Source of the DNA: Burkholderiales bacterium
GTDB taxonomy: Bacteria > Pseudomonadota > Gammaproteobacteria > Burkholderiales > Burkholderiaceae_C
Assembly (NCBI GenBank): GCA_016703325.1
Contig: JADJCH010000038.1
Location: 1-42,677 of the forward strand
Length of the DNA stretch: 42,677 bases
Direction of reading: 5' to 3'
Positions 31,083 through 39,135 of this stretch are shown here, one piece after another. The position numbers and the translations under genes were made by a program. Each line of letters opens with the position of its first letter. The stretch's first letter is position 1. The notes below the pieces were generated by a model. That model was not told the DNA's origin. It saw nothing but the letters and a program-made list of their open reading frames with translations, and made no database searches.

Positions 31083-32582
31083 ATGAACCCGATGGAACCG
31101 ACCCAAGGAAACCCCCTGATCATGAATGCGCCCGACCTCTTCGCCACCGCTGGCGAGACGGAAACCGTCATCAGCAACCTGACCTTCGACGAGATGCCCC
31201 TTGGTGCGCGTGCCACGCTGACGCGCACGCTCACGCAGGACGACATCATGAGCTTCGCGCTGGTGTCGGGGGATGTGAATCCCGCCCACATCGATGCGGA
31301 GTACGCCAACGCCTCGCGTTTCCATGGCCCGATCGCCCACGGCATGTGGGCCGGTGCGCTGATCTCCTCGCTGCTGGGCACGCGCTTTCCCGGCCCCGGC
31401 ACGATCTACGAAGGTCAGGTGCTGCACTTTCACCTGCCGGTGCGTGCCGGCGACACGCTGGAGGTCGAGGCGGTCGTCACCGCCCGGGATCCGGAGCGCA
31501 AGCAGCTCACGATGGATTGCAGGGTGACCAACCAGAAGGGCGCCACCGTCGTCAGCGGTGAGGCCCTGGTGCGTGCCCCGACCCAGAAGGTGCGCCGCGC
31601 GCTGGCCACCTTGCCGACGTTGCACCTGTTCGATCCCGATGCCCGCCTGGCCACCTGGGTGGACGGCTGGGCGGCCGACATCGCCGCTGCTTCGCCGGAC
31701 GGCATCGCCCGCCCGGTGGCCTGTGCGGTGGTGCACCCCTGTGATGCCACCTCACTGGGCGGCGCCATGGCCGCAGCCGACCGCGGGCTGATCGTGCCGA
31801 TCCTGATCGGCCCGGAAGCGCGCATCCGCGCGGTGGCCGCCGAACTGGGCATCGATCTGACCGGTGTGCACATCGAGTCGGTGGAACACAGCCACGCTGC
31901 CGCCGAACGGGGTGTGGCCCTGGCGGCCGAAGGCACCGCCGAGATGCTGATCAAGGGCAGCCTGCACACCGACGAGCTGATGCACGCGGTGATCTCCGAG
32001 CCGCGGCTGCGCACCAAGCGGCGCATCTCGCACGTCTTCCGCTTCGACATCCCGGCCTACCCGAAGCCGGTGCTGATCACCGACGCGGCGATCAACATCG
32101 TGCCCACGCTGGCCGAGAAGGCCGACATCATCTCCAACGCCATCGACCTGGCGAAGGTGCTGGGTGTGGCCGAGCCCAAGGTGGCCATCCTCTCCGCAGT
32201 GGAAACGGTGACGCCGAAGATCGCCTCCACGCTGGACGCCGCCTCCCTGTGCAAGATGGCCGACCGCGGCCAGATCGCCGGTGGGGTGCTGGACGGCCCG
32301 CTGGCCTTCGACAACGCCATCTCGGCCGAAGCCGCACGCATCAAGGGCATCAAATCCACGGTGGCCGGCAATGCGGACATCCTGATGGTGCCGGACCTGG
32401 AAGCTGGCAACATGCTGGCCAAGCAGCTGGAGTACCTGGCCGGCGCCGCCTCCTGCGGCATCGTGCTGGGTGCCCGGGTGCCGATCGCCCTGACCAGCCG
32501 TGCCGATGGTGAGGCCTCCCGCCTGGCCTCCGCCGCACTGGCGGCCCGCCTGGCCCTGGCCTGGCGCAGCCGCCGTCCCTGA
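31083..32582 (+). CDS. Bifunctional MaoC-type enoyl-CoA hydratase / phosphate acetyltransferase
   Basis: This is a 499-residue fusion. The N-terminal hotdog domain (about 30-165) has the (R)-hydratase motif SGDVNPAHID, with Asp64 and His69, and GPIAHGMWAG. The C-terminal domain (about 180-490) is a phosphate acetyl/butyryltransferase with ADIAAASPDGIARPVA, DAAINIVPTLAEKADI, SAVETVTPK and GILDGPLAFDNAIS-like GGVLDGPLAFDNAIS. It interconverts acyl-CoA and acyl phosphate. ackA follows after 17 bases, giving an acyl-CoA to acyl-phosphate to acid plus ATP route. The ATG at 31083 was used; an ATG at 31122 (MNAPDLFATAGE) is an alternative with AAGGAA upstream. A 10-bp palindrome GGGTTAACCC lies in the leader at 31029-31038. 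Confidence 0.93.
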   Translation: MNPMEPTQGNPLIMNAPDLFATAGETETVISNLTFDEMPLGARATLTRTLTQDDIMSFALVSGDVNPAHIDAEYANASRFHGPIAHGMWAGALISSLLGTRFPGPGTIYEGQVLHFHLPVRAGDTLEVEAVVTARDPERKQLTMDCRVTNQKGATVVSGEALVRAPTQKVRRALATLPTLHLFDPDARLATWVDGWAADIAAASPDGIARPVACAVVHPCDATSLGGAMAAADRGLIVPILIGPEARIRAVAAELGIDLTGVHIESVEHSHAAAERGVALAAEGTAEMLIKGSLHTDELMHAVISEPRLRTKRRISHVFRFDIPAYPKPVLITDAAINIVPTLAEKADIISNAIDLAKVLGVAEPKVAILSAVETVTPKIASTLDAASLCKMADRGQIAGGVLDGPLAFDNAISAEAARIKGIKSTVAGNADILMVPDLEAGNMLAKQLEYLAGAASCGIVLGARVPIALTSRADGEASRLASAALAARLALAWRSRRP

Positions 32583-32599
32583 TCCGTACCGAAGTGTTC

Positions 32600-33862
32600 A
32601 TGACCGCACCCGAATCCCGCCAGGACGCCGTCCTGGTCGTCAATGCCGGCTCCTCGACGCTGAAGTTCGCGCTCTACCCGCGTGAGAGCCGGCCGCCGGG
32701 GGGTGACCCCAGCGCCCCCGGCAGTTTTCCCGGTGCCCAGGCCGCCGGCCAGATCGACGGCCTTCAGCCCGGCGGCGAGCTGCGTCTGTGCCCGGCCGAT
32801 GGACCGGCCAGGGTGCTGCCGGCGCCTTCGGATGCGGGAGATGCCGAACGCTTCGACCTGGCGCTGGCCGCCATGCGCGACCACCTGCACCACGCCGCGC
32901 CACAGGTGCGGCCGCTGGCGGTGGCGCACCGCATCGTGCACGGCGGCGAAATCTGCCGTGAGCCGGTCCGGCTGGACAACGAGCTGTTGAGCCGCCTGGG
33001 GAAGCTGGAGCCGCTGGCTCCCCTGCACCAGCCGCACAACCTGGCCGGCGTGCGTGCGCTGATGCGTGCCTACCCGGGGCTGCCGCAGATCGGCTGCTTC
33101 GACACCGCCTTCCATGCCGGCATGCCGGCGCTGGAGCGCCGCTACGCCCTGCCGCGCGAACTGCACGACCAGGGACTGAAGCGCTACGGCTTCCACGGCC
33201 TGTCCTACGACTACCTGATGCAGGTGCTGCGCGCGCGCAGCCAGCACGCCAGCGGCCGGGTGCTGATGGCGCACCTGGGCAGTGGGGCCAGCCTGTGTGC
33301 GGCGCGCGACGGCGGCAGCATCGCCAGCTCCATGGGTTTCTCGGCACTGGATGGCCTGATGATGGGCAGCCGCAGCGGCGCCATCGATCCCGGCATCCTG
33401 CTGCACCTGTGGCGCGAGGGCTGGAGCCTGGGCCAGGTGGAGAAGCTGCTTTACAAGCAGTCCGGGCTGCTGGGTGTGTCCGGCGGCCGCAGCGCCGACA
33501 TGCGCCGGCTGCACGGCCTGGTCGATGCCACGGCCGACGGTGCGAGCGAGGCGGGCGAAGCCATTGCCCTGTTCAACCACCGCCTGCGTCGCGAGGCCGG
33601 TGCCTTGATCGCCACCCTGGGCGGGCTGGACCTGCTGGCCTTCACCGGCGGCATCGGTGAACACGATGCTTCGGTGCGTGCCGCGCTGTCCGAAGGGCTG
33701 GGTTACCTGGGTGTTCAACTCGATGCCGAAGCCAACCTGGCCGCCGACGGCAGCGCCGCCCTGCCGATCCATGCCTCCGGCAGCCGGGTGCAGGTCTGGG
33801 TGGTGCCCACCGATGAAGGCCGGGTTGCGGCCCAGGCCGCCTGGCGGCTGCTGGGCAGCTGA
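32600..33862 (+). CDS. ackA: Acetate kinase
   Basis: The 420-residue kinase carries the AckA set: VVNAGSSTLKFALY (phosphate 1 region), AHRIVHGG, FDTAFHAGMP, RYGFHGLSYDYL, MAHLGSGASLCA, SALDGLMMGSRSGAIDPG and FTGGIGEHDASVR. It converts acetyl phosphate (or propionyl phosphate) and ADP to the acid and ATP, or the reverse. A GTG at 32594 is a possible alternative start. An extra Gly/Pro-rich insert near residues 30-50 is not typical. The gene sits between the phosphotransacetylase gene and the cbbR-like gene, all on one strand with gaps of 17 and 26 bases, so the three are probably cotranscribed. Confidence 0.95.
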   Translation: MTAPESRQDAVLVVNAGSSTLKFALYPRESRPPGGDPSAPGSFPGAQAAGQIDGLQPGGELRLCPADGPARVLPAPSDAGDAERFDLALAAMRDHLHHAAPQVRPLAVAHRIVHGGEICREPVRLDNELLSRLGKLEPLAPLHQPHNLAGVRALMRAYPGLPQIGCFDTAFHAGMPALERRYALPRELHDQGLKRYGFHGLSYDYLMQVLRARSQHASGRVLMAHLGSGASLCAARDGGSIASSMGFSALDGLMMGSRSGAIDPGILLHLWREGWSLGQVEKLLYKQSGLLGVSGGRSADMRRLHGLVDATADGASEAGEAIALFNHRLRREAGALIATLGGLDLLAFTGGIGEHDASVRAALSEGLGYLGVQLDAEANLAADGSAALPIHASGSRVQVWVVPTDEGRVAAQAAWRLLGS

Positions 33863-33888
33863 GCCGCTGACGCCGATCGGCCGCCCGC

Positions 33889-34887
33889 ATGAAGACCGTC
33901 ACCTTCCGCCAGCTTCGTGTCTTCGTCGAGGTGGCCCGGCACCTGAGTTTCGTGCGGGCGGCCGAGGCGCTGTTCCTCACCCCGCCGGCGGTGACGATGC
34001 AGATCAAGGAGCTGGAATCCGCGATCGAGCTGCCATTGTTCGATCGCCAGGGCCGCAAGGTCACGCTCACGACCGCGGGTGAGTACTTCCTGGTCTACGC
34101 CAAGCGGTTGCTGGCCACCCTCAAGGATGCGGACGACGCGATGGCGCGTTTCCGCAAGCTGGAGACCGGCCAGCTCAGTGTCGGCCTGGTCAGCACCGCC
34201 AAGTACTTCGTGCCGCGCCTGCTGGTGAAATTTCGCCAGGAGCACCCCGGCATCGAAGTGCGCCTGCAGGTCAGTGCCAACCGCGAGCAGCTGGTTCAGT
34301 CGCTCAACGCAGGCGAGGTGGACCTGGCCATCATGGGCCGGCCGCCGCGTGAGCTGGCCACCCGGGCCGAGCCCTTCGCGGCGCACCCGCATGTGTTTGT
34401 GGCCCCGCCGGACCATCCGATCCTGCGCTCCGGCCACCCGCCGGTGGCGGCACTGGCCGGCTATCCGCTGATCGTGCGCGAGAGCGCCTCCGGCACCCGG
34501 GCACTGATGGACCGCTTCTTCCAGGATCACCGCGTCGAGCCGCGCATCACCATGGAGATGCCCAGCAACGAGACCATCAAGCAGGCGGTGATGGCCGGCA
34601 TGGGCATCAGCTTCCTGTCGCTGCACACCCTGGGGCTGGAACTGCGGGCCGGTGAAATCGAGCTGGTGCATGTGGAAGACACCCCGGTGATGCGCATGTG
34701 GAACGTGGTGCACCTGTCCTCCCGGGTGCTGTCCCCGGCGGCGGAGGCCTTCCGCTACTTCATCCTGGAAGAGGGCGAGCCCTACCTTGCCGAGCACGAT
34801 CGGCCCTGGCTGCAGGGCAGCCCCAGCGCATCCACCCCCACCGCCGGACGGCCTGCGGGAGCGTCGGACGACGCTCCCGATGTCTGA
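33889..34887 (+). CDS. cbbR: LysR-type regulator, CbbR-like
   Basis: The N-terminal helix-turn-helix (residues 4-62) reads FRQLRVFVEVARHLSFVRAA...PPAVTMQIKELE. The effector domain includes VSTAKYFVPRLL, DLAIMGRPPREL, AAHPHVFVAPPDHP and NETIKQAVMAGMGISFLSLH. These are hallmarks that I associate with CbbR of Ralstonia/Cupriavidus and other autotrophs. CbbR activates cbb operons in response to metabolites such as phosphoenolpyruvate or RuBP. Here it is not divergent from cbbM as usual but sits 7.5 kb downstream, 26 bases after ackA. A 25-residue C-terminal tail rich in Ser/Thr/Pro is extra. CbbR identity is strong by similarity and by presence of RubisCO; a LysR regulator of ackA is the alternative. 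Confidence 0.85.
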   Translation: MKTVTFRQLRVFVEVARHLSFVRAAEALFLTPPAVTMQIKELESAIELPLFDRQGRKVTLTTAGEYFLVYAKRLLATLKDADDAMARFRKLETGQLSVGLVSTAKYFVPRLLVKFRQEHPGIEVRLQVSANREQLVQSLNAGEVDLAIMGRPPRELATRAEPFAAHPHVFVAPPDHPILRSGHPPVAALAGYPLIVRESASGTRALMDRFFQDHRVEPRITMEMPSNETIKQAVMAGMGISFLSLHTLGLELRAGEIELVHVEDTPVMRMWNVVHLSSRVLSPAAEAFRYFILEEGEPYLAEHDRPWLQGSPSASTPTAGRPAGASDDAPDV

Positions 34888-34913
34888 AACCTGAAACCTG
34901 ACGCCTGTCCGGG

Positions 34914-34935
34914 CCCGGCTTGACGTGAAGCCGGG
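34914..34935. terminator. Bidirectional terminator-like hairpin
   Basis: CCCGGCTT (34914-34921) and AAGCCGGG (34928-34935) form a perfect 8-bp stem with a 6-base loop. It lies midway between the convergent cbbR and DUF5666 stops, and probably ends both transcripts. T-runs are absent. Confidence 0.5.
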
Positions 34936-34950
34936 CGCCGAACCCGGCAC

Positions 34951-36390
34951 TCAGTTCTCGCGCTCCAGGCTTTCCCAGACCACCAGGCTGCCGCTGCGGC
35001 TGCCGCGGGCCTTGACCTGCTGGCCGAGGCTCAGCGAGCCGAGGAAGTTGGCTCGGTTGACCAGCGTGCCGTCGAGCAGGCGGTATTCCATGCCGTCCGT
35101 CAGGGCGATCGCCACCCCCTGCAGCTGCAGCGTGCCGGCCGCGGCGTCCCGGGCGGTGACCGGGGCGCGGAACTCGATGCGGCTGTCGGCGTCCCGGACT
35201 TCCAGCTCCAGGGCCTGTACCGTGCCATTCAGGCCGGGTCGGGCCTTGAGGCGCAGGTGCTGTCCCACCGCCAGGTCGCCGGGCTGAGCGATCTTGTCCA
35301 GCTCCGTCAGGGCGTTGACCCGCACCACCAGCCCGTTCAGACCGACCAGCGTGACGTCGCCGCTGCCGGCGTCGAAGCTGGCCACATCCGCCTCGATGCG
35401 CAGGTTGTCGCGCCAGGACACCTTGCTGGCCACCAGGACACCACCGCTGAGCGAGCCCTCCACCTCCAGCTTGGCGCCCACCACCACTTCGGCGGAGGTG
35501 CCTCCTTCGTAGGTGGTGGAGGCGCTGGTGCGCACCGCCTGCCCGCCGAGAACGAAGCCGTCGGAGGTCAATGCGGTGACGAAGCCCTCCAGTTCTGCCC
35601 GGGCGATGGAGTCGTCCAGCCGCGCACCGGTGGGCTCCACCTTGGAGGCCACCAGCCGTGTGCAGATCGGGTTGCCGTCACAGCTGCTGCCCTTGGCCGT
35701 CACCAGGCGGCCGACCCAGCTGCCCGCAGGCATGTCGTTGACCGTCGCGGAGCCATAGTCCACCGTCAGGCTGCCGATGGTGAGGCGTTTGGCGCTGCTG
35801 TCGTGGGCGCTGACGAAGCCCTTGACGACGTAGGGCGGCGTGGCAAGTGTCGACTTGCGCTCGATGTATCCGGCCGACACCACGCCGCTGGCCACCGCCA
35901 GACCGTGCACCTCGACGTAGTCTCCCACCCCGGGCACCACGCCGTTGTCGAAGCGCGTACTGGTGTCGATCTGCACCGTCTGTCCCATGACCACCATCCG
36001 GGCGGCGTCCAGCACCTGTTCGACCCGGCCCTTCAGGGCGTCCTCCACCTCGATCGAGAGGGCGGCACGGTCCTCCGAGCGGCCTTCCACCTGCACCACC
36101 ATGCCCAGCTTCAGATCGCTCTCCGGATGGGGGTTGTCGTCGATGCGGATCGTCGCGGAGCCGGTTTCGAACTCGACGCCGTTGACCCACACGCTGCCGA
36201 AGGCGGTGATGCTGCCGTAGGACTGGATGTCCTTCTGGGCGCCCGTGCCGTCGATGCCGCCGCTGCCGCCACCGCCGCAGGCGGCCAGGCCCAGGACGCT
36301 GCCGAAGGTGAGGGCGCGCAGGGCGGTCCAGAGACGCTGGCGTCCAAGCCCCGGGTGCCGGCGCTGCGGGCCTGTGAAGATCCGACTCAT
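34951..36390 (-). CDS. DUF5666-repeat lipoprotein
   Basis: The 479-residue protein has a lipoprotein signal (basic start, hydrophobic stretch, lipobox LAAC about residue 38) followed by a flexible GGGGSGG spacer. It then has a series of beta-rich DUF5666 (OB-like) repeats, for example YGSITAFGSVWVNGVEFE and GRVEQVLDAARMVVMGQTV. It is presumably anchored on the periplasmic or outer surface; function is unknown. The ATG at 36390 follows the DUF6502 stop by one base, and a strong AAAGGAGG ribosome site lies within the end of that gene, so the two are cotranscribed and probably coupled. DUF6502 and DUF5666 genes pair recurrently in betaproteobacteria. Confidence 0.87.
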   Translation of the reverse strand: MSRIFTGPQRRHPGLGRQRLWTALRALTFGSVLGLAACGGGGSGGIDGTGAQKDIQSYGSITAFGSVWVNGVEFETGSATIRIDDNPHPESDLKLGMVVQVEGRSEDRAALSIEVEDALKGRVEQVLDAARMVVMGQTVQIDTSTRFDNGVVPGVGDYVEVHGLAVASGVVSAGYIERKSTLATPPYVVKGFVSAHDSSAKRLTIGSLTVDYGSATVNDMPAGSWVGRLVTAKGSSCDGNPICTRLVASKVEPTGARLDDSIARAELEGFVTALTSDGFVLGGQAVRTSASTTYEGGTSAEVVVGAKLEVEGSLSGGVLVASKVSWRDNLRIEADVASFDAGSGDVTLVGLNGLVVRVNALTELDKIAQPGDLAVGQHLRLKARPGLNGTVQALELEVRDADSRIEFRAPVTARDAAAGTLQLQGVAIALTDGMEYRLLDGTLVNRANFLGSLSLGQQVKARGSRSGSLVVWESLEREN

Positions 36391-36391
36391 T

Positions 36392-37267
36392 TCAGTCCTC
36401 CTTTCGAGAGGGTTGGTGGGAGGGCTCGAGGGGTTCCTCGAAGTAGTAGATGCCCAGGCCCAGCCGCAGCAGCGGCTCGGTGGGGGTGGAAGGGGTGGGG
36501 CTGGCGGCGACGGTGTCCGAGGCCGCCGCGGCGCGTGCAGCCAGCCACTGGTCCAGCTCGACCAGCAGGGCCATGGCGCGTTCGCGACCCAGCTCTCGGA
36601 AGGGAGCGGCCACTTCGGCCGGCATGTCGCGGTACATCACCTTGCGATGGAAGCGCGGGTCGCTGCCGCCGTGCAGGATGTTGTGATCGATCGTGCCGAT
36701 CAGGTCGGCCACGTCGCCGCCCAGCAGGTCGATCTTGTCCACCGCACTGCGGCGCGGCAGGAACACCCGGGCCACCAGCTCCACCTGTCCGTCCGGCAGG
36801 CGCCGCGCCGCGCCGGCGTGTTCCAGTTCGTCCAGCACGGCCCGCACCGGCATGTCGCCGCTGTGGCGACGTACCAGCTCTGCAAAGCTGCCCGGGCCGT
36901 CCTGCAGCGCCAGGGTGCGCGGCTGGCCCGCGGCATCGACGAAGTCCGGATCGCGGGTCCAGGCCGCCAGCACGCGTGCGGCACGGTTGACGTGTTCACT
37001 CGCCGGTTCGGTGGCCTCCAGGGCTTCGGCCAGCAGCCTCTGCACGTCCTTGCGGGTCAGGCCCGACAGGATGGAGGTGCGAGAGATCGAAGGCTTCTTG
37101 CCGGGCAGACCGAACTCCTCGATCGCCACCTGAACATAGACCCGCCGCGCCAGCGCCTCGAAGGCGGTGTAGGACATGCCATGGCGCAGCAGCACCCGGA
37201 ACAGCGGCGCCAGCAGCCGGCGCATCGCTCGGGCAAGTGCCAGGGGAAGGTTGTCTTCATTCATCAT
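36392..37267 (-). CDS. DUF6502 family protein
   Basis: The protein is about 291 residues. The N-terminal half is helical and resembles a DNA-binding arrangement (RRLLAPLFRVLLRHGMSYTAFEALARRVYVQVA, then SRTSILSGLTRKDVQRLL, a helix-turn-helix-like pair), as expected for DUF6502. Function is not established; a regulator is plausible. The start was placed at ATG 37267 (or 37264), where family similarity begins. An in-frame ATG at 37324 would place two palindromes inside the coding region. It is followed directly by the DUF5666 lipoprotein gene. The paired palindromes before it suggest autoregulation. Confidence 0.83.
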   Translation of the reverse strand: MMNEDNLPLALARAMRRLLAPLFRVLLRHGMSYTAFEALARRVYVQVAIEEFGLPGKKPSISRTSILSGLTRKDVQRLLAEALEATEPASEHVNRAARVLAAWTRDPDFVDAAGQPRTLALQDGPGSFAELVRRHSGDMPVRAVLDELEHAGAARRLPDGQVELVARVFLPRRSAVDKIDLLGGDVADLIGTIDHNILHGGSDPRFHRKVMYRDMPAEVAAPFRELGRERAMALLVELDQWLAARAAAASDTVAASPTPSTPTEPLLRLGLGIYYFEEPLEPSHQPSRKED

Positions 37268-37269
37268 GT

Positions 37270-37324
37270 TTGGGATTTTTTTCCCAATTTGTGGTTCTGT
37301 CAATGGGATGTGCTGATTTCCCAT
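37270..37324 (-). promoter_or_regulatory. Two related palindromes before the DUF6502 gene
   Basis: TTGGGA/TCCCAA (37270-37287, 6-base T spacer) and ATGGGA/TCCCAT (37304-37324, 9-base spacer) are two palindromes with the same TGGGA/TCCCA core, set about 35 bases centre to centre. The first adjoins the chosen DUF6502 start. Such tandem sites fit a dimeric repressor, possibly the DUF6502 product itself. Confidence 0.5.
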
Positions 37325-37376
37325 GCGAACTGCGGGTTCACACCAGGAGTTGTCCCGGCTACCTGCGCACTAACAT

Positions 37377-37385
37377 GTCAGTGAC
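37377..37385. promoter_or_regulatory. Possible GntR operator
   Basis: GTCAGTGAC is a 9-base palindrome, 36 bases before the gntR start. It resembles the GT...AC core of FadR-type sites, but the spacing is longer than usual. It may be chance. Confidence 0.22.
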
Positions 37386-37420
37386 GTTGCCCGCTTCCTG
37401 CATCGCAACTCGAATCCCCC

Positions 37421-38116
37421 ATGTCCTCGCCCCCTCTGCCCCTGCGTGCGCAGGCCTACGAGAACTTCCGCCAGCAGATCCTGCAGGCCAACGTGCGGCC
37501 GGGGCAGTTCATCACCCAGCGCGAGCTGGTGCAGTTGCTGGACATGCCGCTGGGCGCCGTGCGGGAGCTGGTGCCGCGGCTGGAGGCGGAGGGGCTGCTG
37601 CGCACCGTGCCGCAGCGGGGGCTGCAGATCGCCCAGGTGGATCTGAAGCTGATCCACAACGCCTTTGCGCTGCGCCGCATGCTGGAGTGCGAGGCGGCGC
37701 TGCACTTCGGCGTGGTGGCAACCGATGACGATCTGGCCGCCATCGAGGCGGCGCACCTCGACGTGGTGCGGCGCGCCCGCCGCGGCCCGATCGACGATGC
37801 CCTGCTCAGCGAGGCCACCGCGCTGGACTGGGGTCTGCACGACCGCATGATCGACACGCTGGGCAATGCGCTGGCCTCGGACATCTACCGCGTCAACAGC
37901 TTGAGGGTGCGCCTGATCCGCCTGGAGGGCTCGACGATGGAGGCCGACGTGCTGCCCTGGGTGATGCAGGAGCACCTGTGGATCGTCCAGGCGCTCAAGT
38001 CGCGTGATCCGGTCGCCATCGTCGCGCGGGTGCGCCACCACATCGACAGCGCCCATCGCCGGGTGCTGGGACAGCCGCGGCCGCCGATGCCGTGGTCCAT
38101 GGAGAACCTGCTGTGA
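37421..38116 (+). CDS. GntR family regulator with FCD domain
   Basis: The 231-residue protein has an N-terminal winged helix (residues 10-75: YENFRQQILQANVRPGQFIT, RELVQLLDMPLGAVRELVPRLEAEGL). A helical FCD effector domain follows, with potential metal/ligand residues in ALDWGLHDRMIDTLGN, EHLWIVQALKSRD and HIDSAHRRVLG. FCD regulators respond to organic acids or sugar acids and repress adjacent catabolic genes. The stop overlaps the GTG of the DapA-like gene as GTGA, so it is the first gene of the operon it probably controls. Confidence 0.92.
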   Translation: MSSPPLPLRAQAYENFRQQILQANVRPGQFITQRELVQLLDMPLGAVRELVPRLEAEGLLRTVPQRGLQIAQVDLKLIHNAFALRRMLECEAALHFGVVATDDDLAAIEAAHLDVVRRARRGPIDDALLSEATALDWGLHDRMIDTLGNALASDIYRVNSLRVRLIRLEGSTMEADVLPWVMQEHLWIVQALKSRDPVAIVARVRHHIDSAHRRVLGQPRPPMPWSMENLL

Positions 38117-39075
38117 CCCCATCCGAATCCACTCGAGCCGCCGACCGCGCCTTCACCGGCATCTGGCCGGCGATGATGACGCCGCTGAACGCCGACGGCA
38201 GCATCGACCTGGGCCGCTTCATCGCCCACGGGCAGCGCCTGCTGGACAGCGGCTGTGGTGGCTTGACTCCCTTCGGCACCACCGGCGAGTTCGCCAGCTT
38301 CAGCGTTGCGGAACGCATCAAGGGCGTGGAGGCGCTGGTGGCCGGCGGCATCCCGGCACAGCGGCTGATCGTCTCCACCTGTGCGGCTGCATTGGCGGAC
38401 ACCGAGACCCTGACGCGCCATGCCAGGGACCTCGGCGCCCACGGCTGCCTGATGCTGCCGCCGTTCTACTTCAAGGGCATCGGCGACGCCGGGGTGCTGG
38501 CCAGTTTCCGCCAGGTGATCGAGCGGGTCTGGGGCAGCGGCCAGGGCAACCCGGCGGCCGGCGGCCTGCGGCTGTACCCCTACAACATCCCGCAGCTCAG
38601 CGGCGCACCACTGTCCCACGTCGTGATCCGCACGCTGCTGCAGGACCATCCGCAGGTGATCGCCGGCATCAAGGACAGCCAGTGCGACCGGGCCTACTCG
38701 CTGTCGCTGGCCGAGGCCTTCATGCCGCAGCTGCCGATCTATGTCGGCAACGAGCTGGACCTGAGGGTGCTCGGCCGCCGCGGCAGCCAGGGCGCCATCA
38801 GCGGCTTGGCCAACTTCATGCCGCGCGTGGTGCGCCAGCTGGTGCTCGATCCGGACGGCATCGGCACCGACGCGGCCGAGGCCCGGGTGGCCACCCTGCT
38901 GCAGCGGGTGGGCGGTTACGCGCTGCTGCCGGCACTCAAGGGGCTGATGGCTGCGGCCAGCGGCGACGCCGCCTGGCTGCGCGTGCGCGCGCCCTTGATC
39001 CCACTGGATGCGGCCCAGGCCGAATCCATGGCCGAATTGGCCCGCGAGCTGCACCTGGACCTCACTGCCGATTGA
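38113..39075 (+). CDS. DapA/NanA-family aldolase or dehydratase
   Basis: This is a 320-residue TIM-barrel protein of the dihydrodipicolinate synthase family. GTTGE is at 55-59 (pyruvate carboxylate binding), YNIP has Tyr157, and the Schiff-base Lys187 is in IAGIKDSQ. The members include DapA, N-acetylneuraminate lyase and 2-keto-3-deoxy-sugar-acid aldolases/dehydratases. The presence of a GntR regulator, TRAP transporter and ribokinase-like gene points to a catabolic, pyruvate-releasing or keto-acid dehydrating enzyme rather than lysine synthesis. The GTG start overlaps gntR and has GGAG at 8 bases. Confidence 0.9.
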   Translation: MTPSESTRAADRAFTGIWPAMMTPLNADGSIDLGRFIAHGQRLLDSGCGGLTPFGTTGEFASFSVAERIKGVEALVAGGIPAQRLIVSTCAAALADTETLTRHARDLGAHGCLMLPPFYFKGIGDAGVLASFRQVIERVWGSGQGNPAAGGLRLYPYNIPQLSGAPLSHVVIRTLLQDHPQVIAGIKDSQCDRAYSLSLAEAFMPQLPIYVGNELDLRVLGRRGSQGAISGLANFMPRVVRQLVLDPDGIGTDAAEARVATLLQRVGGYALLPALKGLMAAASGDAAWLRVRAPLIPLDAAQAESMAELARELHLDLTAD

Positions 39076-39135
39076 GAAGCCAAAGGATCGGCCCCCGCAC
39101 GATTTCGCCCCCAGACCAGAACGAGGAGACCTCCC

